From Epiperipatus broadwayi (Eukaryota > Onychophora > Udeonychophora > Euonychophora > Peripatidae), in NCBI GenBank assembly GCA_028023455.1, contig JAQFVV010000152.1:1428001-1492000 (forward strand): 64,000 bases of DNA, given 5' to 3'. A program made the position numbers and the translations under genes. How positions within the stretch are numbered: position 1 is the first letter of the stretch; each line of letters opens with the position of its first letter. Positions 48,890-60,570 of this stretch are shown here, piece by piece. Below the pieces are notes generated by a model that ran no database searches, was not told where the DNA came from, and worked only from the letters and a program-made list of their open reading frames with translations.

Positions 48890-51010
48890 CAGACTCAATG
48901 AATTGTCAGAAAAATTTTTTTGAAAAAATAATGCTAATTGGCAAAAAAAAAATCATGAAAATATTAAAATGGAGTTACAGTTGTATTGGATATATTTTCA
49001 CTAATAGAAAGTATATATTTCAAGAGATCAATATTCTTGGTAAATTCAACATAGAAAATCACCATCAATTAGGAAAATGTAAGCCATATATTAGGCAATA
49101 TTAGAGATTCAAAAACTATTTAAAAAACAGTATACATTCCACTGAATTTAAATTAAAAAATGCTGGTCATTTAAAAATAGTATGAGACTTTGAAATCATT
49201 CAAACTTAAATAAGATCTTTATAAAGATAACAAATACTACATTAAGACAGCAATAGAAATAGCTGGTACAAAGGTTTGCCTGCAATTTACAAGTAAATTT
49301 TTAACTAAAGTAAAATAATTGAAGAAATGTAAAAGTACTTAATATTCCATTAATAAAAATAGAATATCTGGAATTTTGTAAAATGATACAAAAAAGGGTT
49401 AATAATATAAAAAAATATAATTATGAAAGAACAAGGAAATCTATAGAAATGAATAAAAGTTTCAAAAGCATAAATCAATTTTGATATTGAAGAAAAGTTA
49501 TTTCAGCAATAAGAAAAACTAATGGAACTATTTCTAAAAAAGAGATGATATTATAAAATATGTGGGAGATTTCTATAAAGAATTAAATAGTAATATAGAA
49601 CAAAAAACAACAAATTAACCATTACAATTATTAAATATCTTCTAAATTGTTGAGCATTTTAAATGAATAGGTCAGATATGCAATTAAATCTATGAAAAAT
49701 GGAAAAACATGAAAATTATGTAATTATTAAAAAAGAAAATGAAAAAATATAAAAATTGTTAAAAAAAACTATATTCCAATTGTCTAAATAATACAAATGT
49801 ATCTGATGATTGAAAAAAAGAGTTATAATATTGATACTGAATAAATTACAGATCCATCAGTCTTCTATCAGTTTTATACAAAATCTTTACCAAGATAATT
49901 ATAAGACATTTCCAGTAAACACTGTATTTTAATCAACCAAAAGAACAAGTTGGATTTAAAAATAGTTTCAGCAGATCACATCTAAGTATTGAGATAAACT
50001 ATAGAAAGAACTCATGAATATGAGTTGGCATATGCTTTGAATTTACAAATTATAAAAAGGCATTTGATTTTATAAATATTTTTATGGTATTTAAGGTTTT
50101 GGATGTAGGTTTAAGATAATTCCATATTTTCAATAATATTTATCAAACTGCAATCAGAAGTGATTATATTGCATGTGACACTAAGAAGATTGACAATGAT
50201 GAAGATACACAATAAGCTATCTCATATTTCTGATAGTTTTTATGCATTTTTACAAAAAGTATTTTATCAATTAAAATAAAATGTGAAAGAAACAAAAATA
50301 GATGATTATCTAAATCATTTAAAAAATTTTAAATAATGTAGTTGTTTTAAAAATAATTTTCCAGAACTTGGAAATGCTACAGGTTTTATCAGATGAAAGT
50401 AAGAAAGTATGACTAAGAATATTAAAAATTCTAAAATAATTTTCAATTCATTTTATCAGGGAAAAATACTTGATAGCCATGAATTAGAAAAAATTAACAA
50501 TTACAGTTGCCTTGGTCAGGTTATTAATACAGATATGAAAGCATAATGGATGAAGTTAATCATAGAATTAAATTTGCATGTAATGTTTTTGGTAGAAATA
50601 ATTTAATACTAAAAACAAATATGAGCATATATTTGAAATAGAAAAATTTTGATAGATGTATTTACTTATGAGTGTGGCTTTGGGCACCTAACAGAATAGC
50701 AATACAAAGTTTCAGATTAGCTATGAAGTATGGAGAAATATATCTTAGGTGTAAAAAGAAAAGATTAAAAATTGAAAGTGAAAAACTTGAATTTAAATAT
50801 AAACAGGTATCAGGAGCATCATTAAAAAAATAAGAAATTGGAATGAGGCTGAGCTGATATAAATTAGAAGAGATGACCCTAAATGGAGAGTTGAAATCTT
50901 AAACTCAATACTAAGAGATTGTCAAAGATCTAAAAATAAATTACATGTGAAATGAACAAATAAAACCATTGGAAGAATGAGGATATGGATTAAGAAAACT
51001 GAATTAAACT
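48890..51010 (+). mobile_element. RTE-like LINE relic with endonuclease end
   Basis: This second relic belongs to the same family as 10.8-12.9 kb but extends further 5'. The ORF 48898-49104 carries IFTNRKYIFQEINILGKFNI, then ENHHQL where active RTEs have GSDHRL, the end of the APE endonuclease. Later pieces are IEMNKSFKSINQF (about 49440), an RT entry with SLLSVLYKIFTK-like codons (about 49855-49895), KKAFDFI (about 50055), MDEVNHRIKFACNVFGRNN (about 50548) and a C-terminal basic stretch (about 50880-51000). It is more decayed than the first copy, with long stretches unreadable in any frame. Confidence 0.75.
48898..49104 (+). pseudogene. APE endonuclease C-terminal fragment of the RTE relic
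   Basis: A 68-codon open stretch corresponds to the last third of the RTE endonuclease domain. ILTNR-like and F-D-V-like blocks are kept (IFTNRKYIFQEINILGKF) and the catalytic SDH is changed to NHH. A substitution of Asp at that position is expected to abolish cleavage. Confidence 0.65.
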
Positions 51011-51242
51011 TATTAGGCTTTTATCCTGCAATGAATCAATAATGTCTTATAATAAATTATGATGCCAACATATATATGTATTTAGAAAAATTATGATGTT
51101 TAATGTTTTTTTTAAAAAAACAATTCAATTAAGTAATGGAAGTAATCCAACAAATAACTACAAAGACCAGGGATAATGTCTCTGGCTCTGTCACTTCCTG
51201 CAGTAAATTTCTGATCATAATATCAAAAATTTTTAAACTCAA

Positions 51243-51434
51243 TATATTAATATATATTAAGGCTATAACCTTAAGACTATGCACCAATGTGGCAGTAGGA
51301 ACTTCTACAAATCTAAACATAAGATTAATGACTTTAAGAGACAAAAGCATCCATCTTGTGTTTAGATTTATAGAGATCCCTACTGTCATATTTTAAGCAC
51401 ATGGTCTTAAGATTATAGCCTTAATATATATTAC
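51243..51434. mobile_element. Short palindromic element (MITE-like), family 3
   Basis: The left arm 51243-51335 (TATATTAAGGCTATAACCTT, AAGACTATGCACCAATGTGG, CAAATCTAAACATAAGATTA) is the reverse complement of the right arm 51345-51434 (TTGTGTTTAGATTTATAGAG, ATGGTCTTAAGATTATAGCC, TTAATATATATTA), with a spacer of about 10-20 bp. Symmetric ORFs on the two strands (51129-51389 minus and 51136-51396 plus) arise from the palindrome, not from genes. Confidence 0.85.
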
Positions 51435-52030
51435 TTATGTAATGAGTTTACACTTTATAAATTAATTAAAACTCAACATATTGTAACACTAGCAAGATAT
51501 GTCTTATGAAACAAACATATATACCACCATTATATATTTATAATTTAAAAATAAATGATTAAATTATTAATAAAAATGAAATAGGAAAAAATGTAATATG
51601 TTTTAGAGTTCTTTTATTTAAAATGTAGTTTTGTAAAAATTTAAAAAAAGATTGCATTATGTTTTCTTTTAAAAGAGAATAAAGTGCTTATTAACAACAG
51701 GGTAAAGAAAGAATTAGAAAAAAATCTCCCCTTTTTTAAAAAATGTTAAAATGTTAAAAATAAATGCGTAAAAATAAATCTTAGTAGAAATCAAAAATAA
51801 AAAGATTAATTAATTAATTTGGAAGGCCAGTAAAATTTCTGATTGATAATTAAATCAAAACCAATAAGTGTAATAATTAAATGAAAAACATATAAATCAT
51901 CTCATAAAAGTGATAGTAGATTAATCTAAGAAAAAAGATTAGATTAAAGCAAGTGTAAAAATAAATTAAAAAGAGAAGTAGGTTATGATCAAAATTAAAA
52001 AAACTGTGATAAGGAATTAAAACAATGGGA
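51435..52030. other. AT-rich interval, no gene seen
   Basis: No supportable feature. Confidence 0.5.
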
Positions 52031-52035
52031 GAGAA

Positions 52036-52545
52036 AAGGTATATAAAGTTGCAATTGGCTATTGTTATTTAGTCTGGTCTTCAATCTGTAAGTCAATTCC
52101 AGGCTTCATTTTGTGATTGAACTAGTCTGGTCTTCATTCCCTTACTGATTCAGTCATATTATTATTATGCTTGGACAGAATTCAGAATGCAGACTCAGAG
52201 TTTTTCATTGACAATCCAAACAACCAGACATTCAGATATTCATAAACTGTAAATGCAGTAATAAGTCAGTCAATTACTGCTGTGGTCAACATCAATACAG
52301 AAGCTACAGAACAGTCAGTCATAGGAGTGTTTGACAATGTCAGAGCCCAATGTTCTCTGTTAAAGTCAACTGTACTCATCTGGGACCAACATTCATAACA
52401 AATGCTTAAACCCTAAAGACATTGCTGCATACTATCTCCTTCCTATTGTTGAGCCAAAGAAATGAAAACAAGCTTTACATCATCAATGAAACCAAAAGGC
52501 CAACTGGTTGAAAAACATACACAAATGAAAACCTAGGTAAAGATA
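52036..52545 (+). promoter_or_regulatory. TATA box with exon-like block (host first exon or LTR)
   Basis: GGTATATAAAG at 52038-52048 is followed about 25-30 bp later by TTAGTCTGGTCTTCA, an initiator-like site. A 465-bp GC-richer stretch follows, ending in CCTAG/GTAAAG (donor at 52537). The block contains a direct repeat of TAGTCTGGTCTTCA (about 52070 and 52125) and no long ORF in any frame. It could be a non-coding first exon or the U3-R-U5 of an LTR element; no mate or primer site is visible. Confidence 0.3.
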
Positions 52546-55000
52546 TTTTAAATAACTAAATAGACACTTGATTTTAAATGAAATTAACTTTAATGAAGGA
52601 CTATTATAACTATAGTCTAAAGTCATCATTTATATTTTCTTATATAAAAATTTATTATATTATGTTAAGTATATGTGTATGCATAAATAAATGATGATGT
52701 TGCTTAATTGTTATTTGGTCTATTCTCTTTCCTTCTTTTTTCCTCAGTGATGAAAGCTTTTATTCATTAAAAAGGCAAAATACATAACAGTGAAAAAGGT
52801 TTACAAAAAGATGATTACATGGCAAAATGAAATTTAAATACAATATGGTGAAGGGGAAGACAATACTTATGAAGTGGGAAGGGGATATGGAAAGAGTGTC
52901 TAGTCCAGGCAAAGAAGAGTCTTTGGTAAGGAGCAATGTTGAAGGCTTGAAGTGTAATGTAAATTTTAATTAAAAGGTATAATTAGGAATTATTTGTAGT
53001 CTAGAAAATCAAACATGAATAGTGTGTTAGGAGTACAATATTGAGAAATCCAATTTGCAGTAGATAATTTGAGAAATAAGAAAACACTTGGAGATAACAT
53101 AAAAATACAGACTAAATCAATCTACTGTTCAGTTCTTGCAAATGGCCTCGAATATACTCACAAGCAAGCAATCCTGAATATTTTGGGAAAAATTATGGAA
53201 AAACTATGGAGAACAAGGGGAAAAACAAAGCTTCAAAATGTTTCTGCTAAAAACATTCTAATCCATCATGAAAATCACATGAAACAGCGAAAGACCAGCC
53301 TTATCAATAGCAACATTGAAAGCAATAAAATTAAATAAGATGAATCACTTGCAATTACAATCATGAGGGCAAACTGCAACTTACTTTGCAATAATATATG
53401 GATAAAATAATTTATGACAGTAACATTAAAAAACTGCCATAAATAACATTTTTTCTGTTGTGTGAATGATAAAAACCAACATTGGTAATGATCACCACAG
53501 TATCCTCATCCCAGTCCCCCTCACTCAAAAGAACTAGGATTTAGGTCCCTGATGGTTCTCCCAACAACCAGACTCTCATTTATTCAACCAAATTAAGTGA
53601 AATGAAAATTTTCATTAAAAAGTAAAATCTCAGTAGAAATCTTTTGTAATTTCAATATATTTACATAGCATTTTTATAAACATTGAAATTATTCTTACTT
53701 GAGATTACATTGTTGATATAGCTTGTATATGGAAAGAGAGCTAAGAAACTCTCCTTTTTAATAGGGATAGTTTTACTAAAATTTAATTCCCTAAACTAGC
53801 AAAAAGGGAATGAAATGGGGAGCCAGAAACAATGTTAACTGGAGTCCTTGGCTCCCTCTAGTGGACTCGATTCTCTTTTCCTCTTGTCACTGCATCATCA
53901 TTAATTTCAAATTATAAATGTTATCTGTGTTTAGTTAAATGTGCTGGCCCTTTATTTAAAGGTATGGGCTAGCTTAGTATATTTCAAGCACAGGACTGTG
54001 TGCCTGTCATCCAAAGCATGCTGACCATATAACATTTGATTGACTGCAGCCTAAGTTTGATCCTCAAACAAATAAAATGCTTTCAATGGAAGGAGCTTGT
54101 TCTGGCAGTTGAGGTGGGCTCAATCAGGAAATATGATTGTGTTATGCTTTGCTTAGATTGATCTGGTCATGGGTATCATTTGTGGTTATACTATCAATGG
54201 TATTCTCCTCTCTGCCTGAAGGACTTGTCTGTTCACATAGTGTTAAAGCCAAATGATAAAGGGTTATATGTCAAAAGGTATTTAAACTTGATTAAGATGG
54301 TAAAATTTCAAGGGACCTAGTTCAATATATAAATGTATATGTGACTATAACTATGTTCAGAAAATTTTAACAGGTTCAAACACACTACAATGAAAATAGA
54401 ATGACTAAAATTAGAATTAATGTCATCAATTCAAAAAAATATATAAGTAATCTAATTTATGTGATAAGAAGTATTTTTAATGTTAAATTGTAACTTTATT
54501 TTAAACCCTGGATTGCTTTTTAAATCAATACCTGACATTGTTTTATACGATTTATAAAGGTTATTTACTAAAATATAAATTTAGCAATAATTTCCCTATC
54601 AGGTCTATGCTTTTGTTAGCATTGATTTTGTTTTTTATAACAGATAAAATATGATGTAGATTTTAATATGAAAGCTTATTAAAATGTAAAAATCACTTTC
54701 TAAATATAAAATAATAAATTAAGTTTAATTAATAAAATAGTAGCAAGTAATGACAAACTATTACCAACATCATAAAGCTATTTTAAAAAAAGAACAGTAA
54801 TAATAAAATCATTTGATGCTTAAAAAATTATATGAACTTTGAGTATTGGAAGTGCCAGGTTTGATCCTCTATGAATTGAACCTTGAAATCTAGATTCTGA
54901 AGTGCTAATTATTCAAAACAAAATAAACAAATAGTTTGTTGTAAAAAGATTTACAAAACCAGAAATGACAGGGATGATTATTCATAGGTTTTAAGCATTT
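52546..55000. other. Interval with an unrecognised ORF and no clear gene
   Basis: The ORF 53069-53338 (plus, 89 codons; starts MRNKKTLGDNIKIQTKSIYC) has less biased composition than most here, but no known motif. GC-richer patches occur at 53500-53570 and 53980-54200. In the latter TAAGTTTGATCCTCAAAC (54051-54068) resembles a Pol III B box, without a matching A box at tRNA distance. I cannot assign any of it. Confidence 0.3.
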
Positions 55001-55004
55001 GTGT

Positions 55005-55195
55005 CCATGACTCTATCATTACCAACGTTGAAGTTTACCTGAAATTTGAACAGAGTGACAAAGTTGAGCAAGACTGATGAATCTTGAACTCTATTCACTA
55101 CCCTATCATTATCAATATAAAAGTTTACCTTAAATTTAAACACCAAAGATGACAAAATTGAATCGTGACTCATGAACCTTAAACTCTAGATTCTT
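55005..55195. repeat. Tandem repeat, unit about 91 bp, two copies
   Basis: CTATCATTACCAACGTTGAA (55013-55032) recurs as CTATCATTATCAATATAAAA (about 55104). Shared AGTTTACCTKAAATTTRAAC, GACAAARTTGA and GAAYCTTRAACTCTA blocks follow at the same spacing. The minus ORF 54991-55173 shows the same duplication at protein level (KVNFYIDNDRV and QVNFNVGNDRV). Confidence 0.8.
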
Positions 55196-55795
55196 CCATT
55201 CCATTATTTAATTAAACCAACACATAATACTCTATATTTTAATAGTTAATTCTACACCTGGTAACAGAAATTAGCTGATTTTACCCCTGGCCACAGAAAT
55301 TAGCCATATATATGTATAATTTAAAAATTTATCATAAAATTAATTATTTTAAATAAAATTAACTTAAATAGCTAGTTTCACCAAACCTTCTTTTTAAATA
55401 AACAAGTCTTAGGAATGAAAATATGAGCAGCACCTTTCAGTGATGTGTAACAAATTAATCTTGTCCTTAGTTTTCTAATAAAAGTACTTAAGAATGAATC
55501 TTATCTTACTAGTTAATGGCAGACTGGTTTGAAACTTATCTTAAACATAATCGATATGCTAGCAACAATTTTTGACAACTTTCTTAATTGATTGAAAAGA
55601 CTAACAATATTGACTTTCTGCATATTTGATAAAAGATCTGCTGTTTTCAAGCTGGATGTATTATGACGTTAAGCTATTGATTGATTGTTTTAGTTAATGA
55701 GTTCTAACTTCTTCAAAATACATTGTAATTAATATTATACTTACTGGTATTTACATATATATTGAAGGAATATTAGAAATACAGGCTTTCTTCAT
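55196..55795. other. AT-rich interval, no gene seen
   Basis: No supportable feature. Confidence 0.5.
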
Positions 55796-57115
55796 GTATA
55801 TTGGGAATTTAAGTCAGACTTTCAAGCACCTTTCAACTATCCACACTATCTCATTCCACTAATACATGTGACCACATAAATGTAGAAAAGATAAATAATC
55901 ACCAATATATGTATCTTATGCTAAACCAGCATGGATCAGTTGGTCCAAATTATTCTCTCTCATATAAATATAATCAGTGCTCACTTTATATTAAGAGAGC
56001 AATCTTCATACTTTAATAGACAGGTTTCAATTCAATCCAGCCTCCAACCCTTTAGCCATCCATACCCATTGAAAATATGATGATAGAAAGCCCAAATTCC
56101 ATGCTAACACTAATAGCCATGCCCATGTTGATCTCAAGTCATACTGACCCCTCATGAAACAATTAGGTTCCAGGTTTGTGAAGAGTGCCTGTATTTCAAA
56201 TATTTACACATTAAGTCTGCATCCTGCCCATCTCTCTTCTATGTAGGTAAATAAATAAGGTCCTATACATAAGTGATTGACTTGAGGTCAACATAAAGCA
56301 TGGCAATAATGTTGGCATCAGTATGGGATTTGGGCTTTCCAACATCAGATTTTCAATAATATGGATGGCTGCAGATTTGGAGGTTGGAGTGGATTGAAGC
56401 CTGTCCATTAAAGTATGGAGATTTGCTATCTTAATATCAACTGAGTACTGATTCTATATGTGCATGGGAGATGATAATCTGGACCAACTGATGAGGGCTG
56501 ATTTAGCATGAAATACACATATTGGTGATTATTTATCTTTTCTACATGTATGTGATCATGTGTATCAGTGCCATGAAATAGTGTGGATAGTTGAAGGGTA
56601 CTTGAAAGTCTGTGTTCAAATACCCTGTGTTTCCAATTAGGTTTTAGGAACATGAAGTATGCCTGTATTTCAAAAATGTACACACTAATTCTGTATCCTA
56701 CCCATCCTTCTTCTATGTATGTAAATGGATAAAGTCCTATACATGAGGGGTCAGAATGACTTGAGGTCAATGTGTGCATGACAATAGTATTGGCATCGGC
56801 ATGGGATTTGGGCTTTCCATCATCAGATTTTCAATAATATGGATGGCTGAAGATTTGAAGCTTGGAGTGGATTGAAGCCTGTCCATTAAAGTATGAATAT
56901 TTGCTATCTTAATATAAACTGAACACTGATTATATATGTGAGTGGAAGATGATAATCTGGGCCAACTGACAAGTGCTAGTTTAGCATGAAATACACATAT
57001 CGGTGATTAGTTATCTTTTCTACATGTATGTGGTCATATGTATCACTGGTATGAGATAATGTGGACAGATGAAGGCTGCTTGAAAGTCTGAGTTCAATTT
57101 CCCTATATTTATATA
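55796..57115. mobile_element. Family-2 palindromic element with extra tandem unit
   Basis: A left unit (about 55800-56180, plus) runs from CAGACTTTCAAGCACC, CACTATCTCATTCCAC and GTAGAAAAGATAAATAATCA through TGCTAAACCAGCA, TTTAATAGACAGG and GCCATCCATACCCATTGAAA to CTCAAGTCATACTGACCCC. After a centre near 56200 the same unit follows in reverse complement (about 56230-56630), then once more in reverse complement (about 56640-57115). The arms are about 390-400 bp. No transposase is seen; the ORFs inside are repeat shadows. Solo ends lie at 19.7, 20.6 and 28.2 kb. Confidence 0.85.
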
Positions 57116-57730
57116 TTGAAGAAAATAAATAATATCTGTCTACATGTACTAATATAGAAATATAAATTAATGTTAAAAGGTGCAAACATATCAATATTTG
57201 TCCATAAATATTTATATTTGGGGAAACTCAATAATGAAATTATAACATGAATTATTTTCTGTATCTACATGTAGGTAAAAGGTAAACAATCTTTAAATAG
57301 GTCACTATAGGACAAAAGTTTCTCCTTTTTTCATTACTGCACGAAAAACAGTCACAATAAAGACATAATGATCAGATTTTCCAACTGCTAGGTAACAGTT
57401 TTAACAGCATTTTAGTTTAGTTTCATCTTTTTGCTATGAATAAATGGAAACCCATTTGTGACTAATAGTTATATGGGTTACCTTGTAATGCAATGAATTA
57501 GCGATGAAAAGAAATCCTAAGGCTCTTTGTAACCTGATAAAATATTTAAATTTTACCAGGCCTATATGCGAATTGAGCAGGGCATATGAGAGGGTAGGTG
57601 TGGTCTTTCATGTGTGTTTATGTTTATATATATAGTTAAGCAAAATGTTAAAAATGTGACTATTTATCGATTTAAATTTAAAAATAACAAGCAAATACAA
57701 TCTTGTATTTTAAAAATAGCCCATTAATTG
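57116..57730. other. Interval without a recognised gene
   Basis: No supportable gene. A slightly GC-richer stretch at 57510-57610 (GAGCAGGGCATATGAGAGGG, 57577-57596) is unassigned. Confidence 0.4.
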
Positions 57731-57734
57731 CAGT

Positions 57735-58240
57735 CTATATACAACAAACCACAACTTCTACATAAATCTAGATTTATTATAATAGGAACTATTATAATGT
57801 ACAATAATATACTCCAACCTTTCGATTATATTATTTTATAGTCTTTATCAAGAAAGAACTAAAAAATACATAAAAAACAATAATTACAAATATCCCACAA
57901 TACATACAACAAAATACAAATACCTCTTACTTTAAAACTCTTTTAACAAACAAATAATTAAAGAAAAGAAAATAACAAATTTATTTAATTAAATAATTAT
58001 AGGGAATTATTTTAAGAAAGGTATTTAAAAAAACGAATGTAATGAATAGTTAAGATTGTTTGTTAGAAGAGTTTTAAAATAAATGGTATTTGTATTTTGT
58101 TATATGTATTATGGAATATTTATGTTTATTGTTTTTTGTGTATTTTTTAATTGCTCCTTGATAAAGACTATAAAATAATATAGTCAAAATGTTGGAATAT
58201 AAATCAAGATTTATAAAGAAGTTTGTGTGTGATTTGCTGT
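57735..58240. mobile_element. Inverted repeat with hammerhead-like traces
   Basis: The left arm (57735-57950, minus sense) and right arm (about 58050-58240, plus sense) are reverse complements over about 190 bp with a 100-bp spacer. Shared blocks are AGAGTTTTAAARTA, GGTATTTGTATTTTGTTRTA, TTTTTTRTGTATTTTTTA, TTGATAAAGACTATAAAATA and ATGTTGGA-like. The last two resemble the CTGATGA and GAAAC boxes of a PLE-type hammerhead. The minus ORF at 58074-58301 is a shadow. Confidence 0.7.
58155..58200 (+). ncRNA. Hammerhead-like motif, very degenerate
   Basis: CTTGATAAA, then a perfect six-base stem GACTAT/ATAGTC around AAAATAAT, then AAAATGTTGG. The partner arm (57813-57853, minus) keeps CGAAAGGTTGG after the stem. 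Together they suggest an ancestor with CTGATRA-stem-GAAA. Core residues are substituted in both, so catalysis is unlikely. Confidence 0.2.
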
Positions 58241-59176
58241 ATGTGTGTATATATATATGAGTGTCTTCATATATATTGTAATCTTCCCCTATAAACAACA
58301 CAACACTACAAAAACCTATAAAGAATCTAAACTAACTAATCACCATGAACTACATCAAACAGAACCTAGCTCAGCCCAAAATATAAAAAAAAACCGTATT
58401 TTATTATAGAGACTCTATTTCACAATTATAATTGGCATAAGATATTCTACAGGGGAGATCATAAAGTACAGATTTTAACATTGTAAAGTATATAAAATAC
58501 ATCTCCAATGGCATTGCCATTATAGAAGATTTCTATATATTATCATGCTACAGATTATTAGGAAAATCCTTACAACAAACAATGCATTCATATTTAAATA
58601 ATTATTATGACTATTCAAATAACTACATATTCCATTATACTAAAAATAAACTACAATATTTCAAATACACCTATTAAATTAAGTTATTAAACTATCTCAT
58701 TAAAATCCTAGGGATAAGGATTATTCCTTTAATAATAATATTAAGGACTAACATTTAGATAATTCAATGACAAGAGGGATTTTATTGAAATCCAATCATC
58801 TAAATAACATTAATAATTTTATAATTTACAAATGGCAACTAAAACAACTATTTAACAAGACATCTAGCTACAATACTAAATACATAATGATAATTGAATT
58901 ACTAAGCTAACATTAAGTTACCAACTTATTAAGACACTTTTCATTAATTGATCTTACACTTATACAAATAATAACCATCAGGTAGAATAATCATTCTCTT
59001 GTAATCACATTACTTGTTTTGAATTAAAATATAATCTTTTATAAATATAATAAACACCTCCATACTTCCCCATTCTTTTTAAATTCATATAAATAAAGAT
59101 ATAATAAAAGACAAATGACCCCCAAGATGCATCTCATGCTAAACCAGCACTCATCAGTTGGCCCAAGTCACCATCT
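58241..59176. other. Interval without a recognised gene
   Basis: No gene supported. The stretch 59124-59165 (ATCTCATGCTAAACCAGCAC, then CATCAGTTGGCCC) matches an internal piece of the family-2 palindromic repeat and directly abuts the next inverted repeat. Confidence 0.45.
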
Positions 59177-59450
59177 TACCATTGTCAAATTCCTGCCACT
59201 CACAACTTTGCGCCATCCATTTCAGATAAATACACTAATGATTATTACTAATCATTTTTGAAACTAGAGATTATCTCTATCACAGATAAATTAAAAAATC
59301 AGATATATTAATCTTTAACTGATGTTTAAAGTTTATAGCTGGGCTAGAGATAATCTCTAGTTTTGAAAATGATTAGTAATAATCATTAGTGTATTTGTCT
59401 GAAATGGATGGTATCAAAGTTGTGAGTGGAGGGAGTTTGACAATGGTAAA
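59177..59450. mobile_element. Short palindromic element (MITE-like), family 4
   Basis: The left arm 59177-59289 (ACCATTGTCAAATTCCTGCC, CGCCATCCATTTCAGATAAA, ACTAATCATTTTTGAAACTA) is the reverse complement of the right arm 59343-59450 (CTAGAGATAATCTCTAGTTT, GTCTGAAATGGATGG, GTTTGACAATGGT), with about 53 bp between. High arm identity (over 90 percent by eye) suggests a relatively young or hairpin-corrected copy. No ORF. Confidence 0.9.
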
Positions 59451-59874
59451 TGAAAATGTAACAATGTTTTATAAATTAATCTTTGGAAATACTAATTATT
59501 TTAGCAATATCCCATTCCATTTATCTTTCAAACCAACATTATAATTGTTTTACTAAATGTTATGTAATCATTTTCCAAACTTGTATTCACTTTTATGATC
59601 TTAGAATTTTATAATAACCAAAATAATTGTGAAAAGTTCCTTTAATACTCTGAACATAAAATGACAGTTTGCAATTAGATTTCAGATATCTTTTCATACA
59701 CATAAATTGTAAATAGATTGGCAAGTAAAGTTGACATTACTATTTGGTTTATCTGGTTTTAATTATTTTACAATTGATAATATTTATGAATTAACAAATT
59801 TTCTTTATTAATAATGTATATTTTATGGCATCTCATTCAATTTTTTTATTAGAAATCTGGTGATAAAACATTAT
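59451..59874. other. AT-rich interval, no gene seen
   Basis: No supportable feature. Confidence 0.5.
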
Positions 59875-60570
59875 CAGCACATAATCACCATTTCTTATGC
59901 TTGCTTATAACTGTTATTAAAATAGGCATTAGATCCTAAGATCTAGGTGCAGTGCTCTCAGATTCAAGACTCCTTACTGACTAAAGCCACAAGCCAGAAA
60001 CTAGTCTGGGGATATTGCATGAGTCAGCACTAGATAGGAATTTTATGCACAAGCCTTCTGGCATGCATTGATTATTCTGGCTTGCACTAAGTGGCAATAC
60101 TGTATGGAGAGTTTTGCCTGTTTTAATAACAGTTATGAGAAAGCATAAGAAATGGTGATTGTGTGTTTAGTGGTTTAATACCAATTCTGCCTAATAGGGT
60201 GGTGGTGGTTATGGTTATTAAAAAATCAAAGAAACCAAAATAGATGAGTACTGAACTGAGTTCATACCCATATGACTATATAAGCTAATGAGCTTAGATT
60301 GAGAATAGTAATGTGTTCTCAATTTAAGTCTCATAGTTTTGTAGTTAAGTAGAGATAAAAGGTGGCTGCTGGAGGATTGCATTAGATCATAAGTTCTAGA
60401 TGCAGTGCTCTCAGATCCAAGGCTTCTCACTGACAAAATAGTCTGGGGATATTGTATGAGTAGGCACTAGATGAGGATTTTATACACAAGCCTTCTGCAT
60501 CCATTGATTACTCTGGATTGCACTGAGTGGCACTACTGCATGGAGAGTTTTACCTGTTTTGATAAAACAT
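59875..60570. mobile_element. Long-TIR palindromic element, dimeric copy F/G
   Basis: A short outer left flank (ATAATCACCATTTCTTATGC, 59881-59900) leads into unit F: centre CCTAAGATCTAGGTGCAGTG, arm AGTCTGGGGATATTGCATGA, end GTATGGAGAGTTTTGCCTGT, to about 60170. The linker with AGTACTGAACTGAGTTCATA and TAGAGATAAAAGGTGGCTGC follows, then unit G (about 60375-60570). Layout and linker match the dimer at 45.9-46.5 kb, so the dimer itself appears to be a dispersed unit. The minus ORF at 60218-60436 is inside it and is not a gene. Confidence 0.85.

Noticed and set aside
51129-51396. Paired 86-codon ORFs on opposite strands
   Set aside because: The mirror-like proteins result from a palindromic repeat, not from two genes.
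54051-54068. Second SINE suggested by a B-box-like TAAGTTTGATCCTCAAAC
   Set aside because: No A box at a suitable distance; kept only as a remark.
56211-57194. Minus ORFs of 65, 117 and 72 codons with shared segments (STLFH/SHT-DT)
   Set aside because: They lie entirely in the family-2 repeat and reflect its tandem units.
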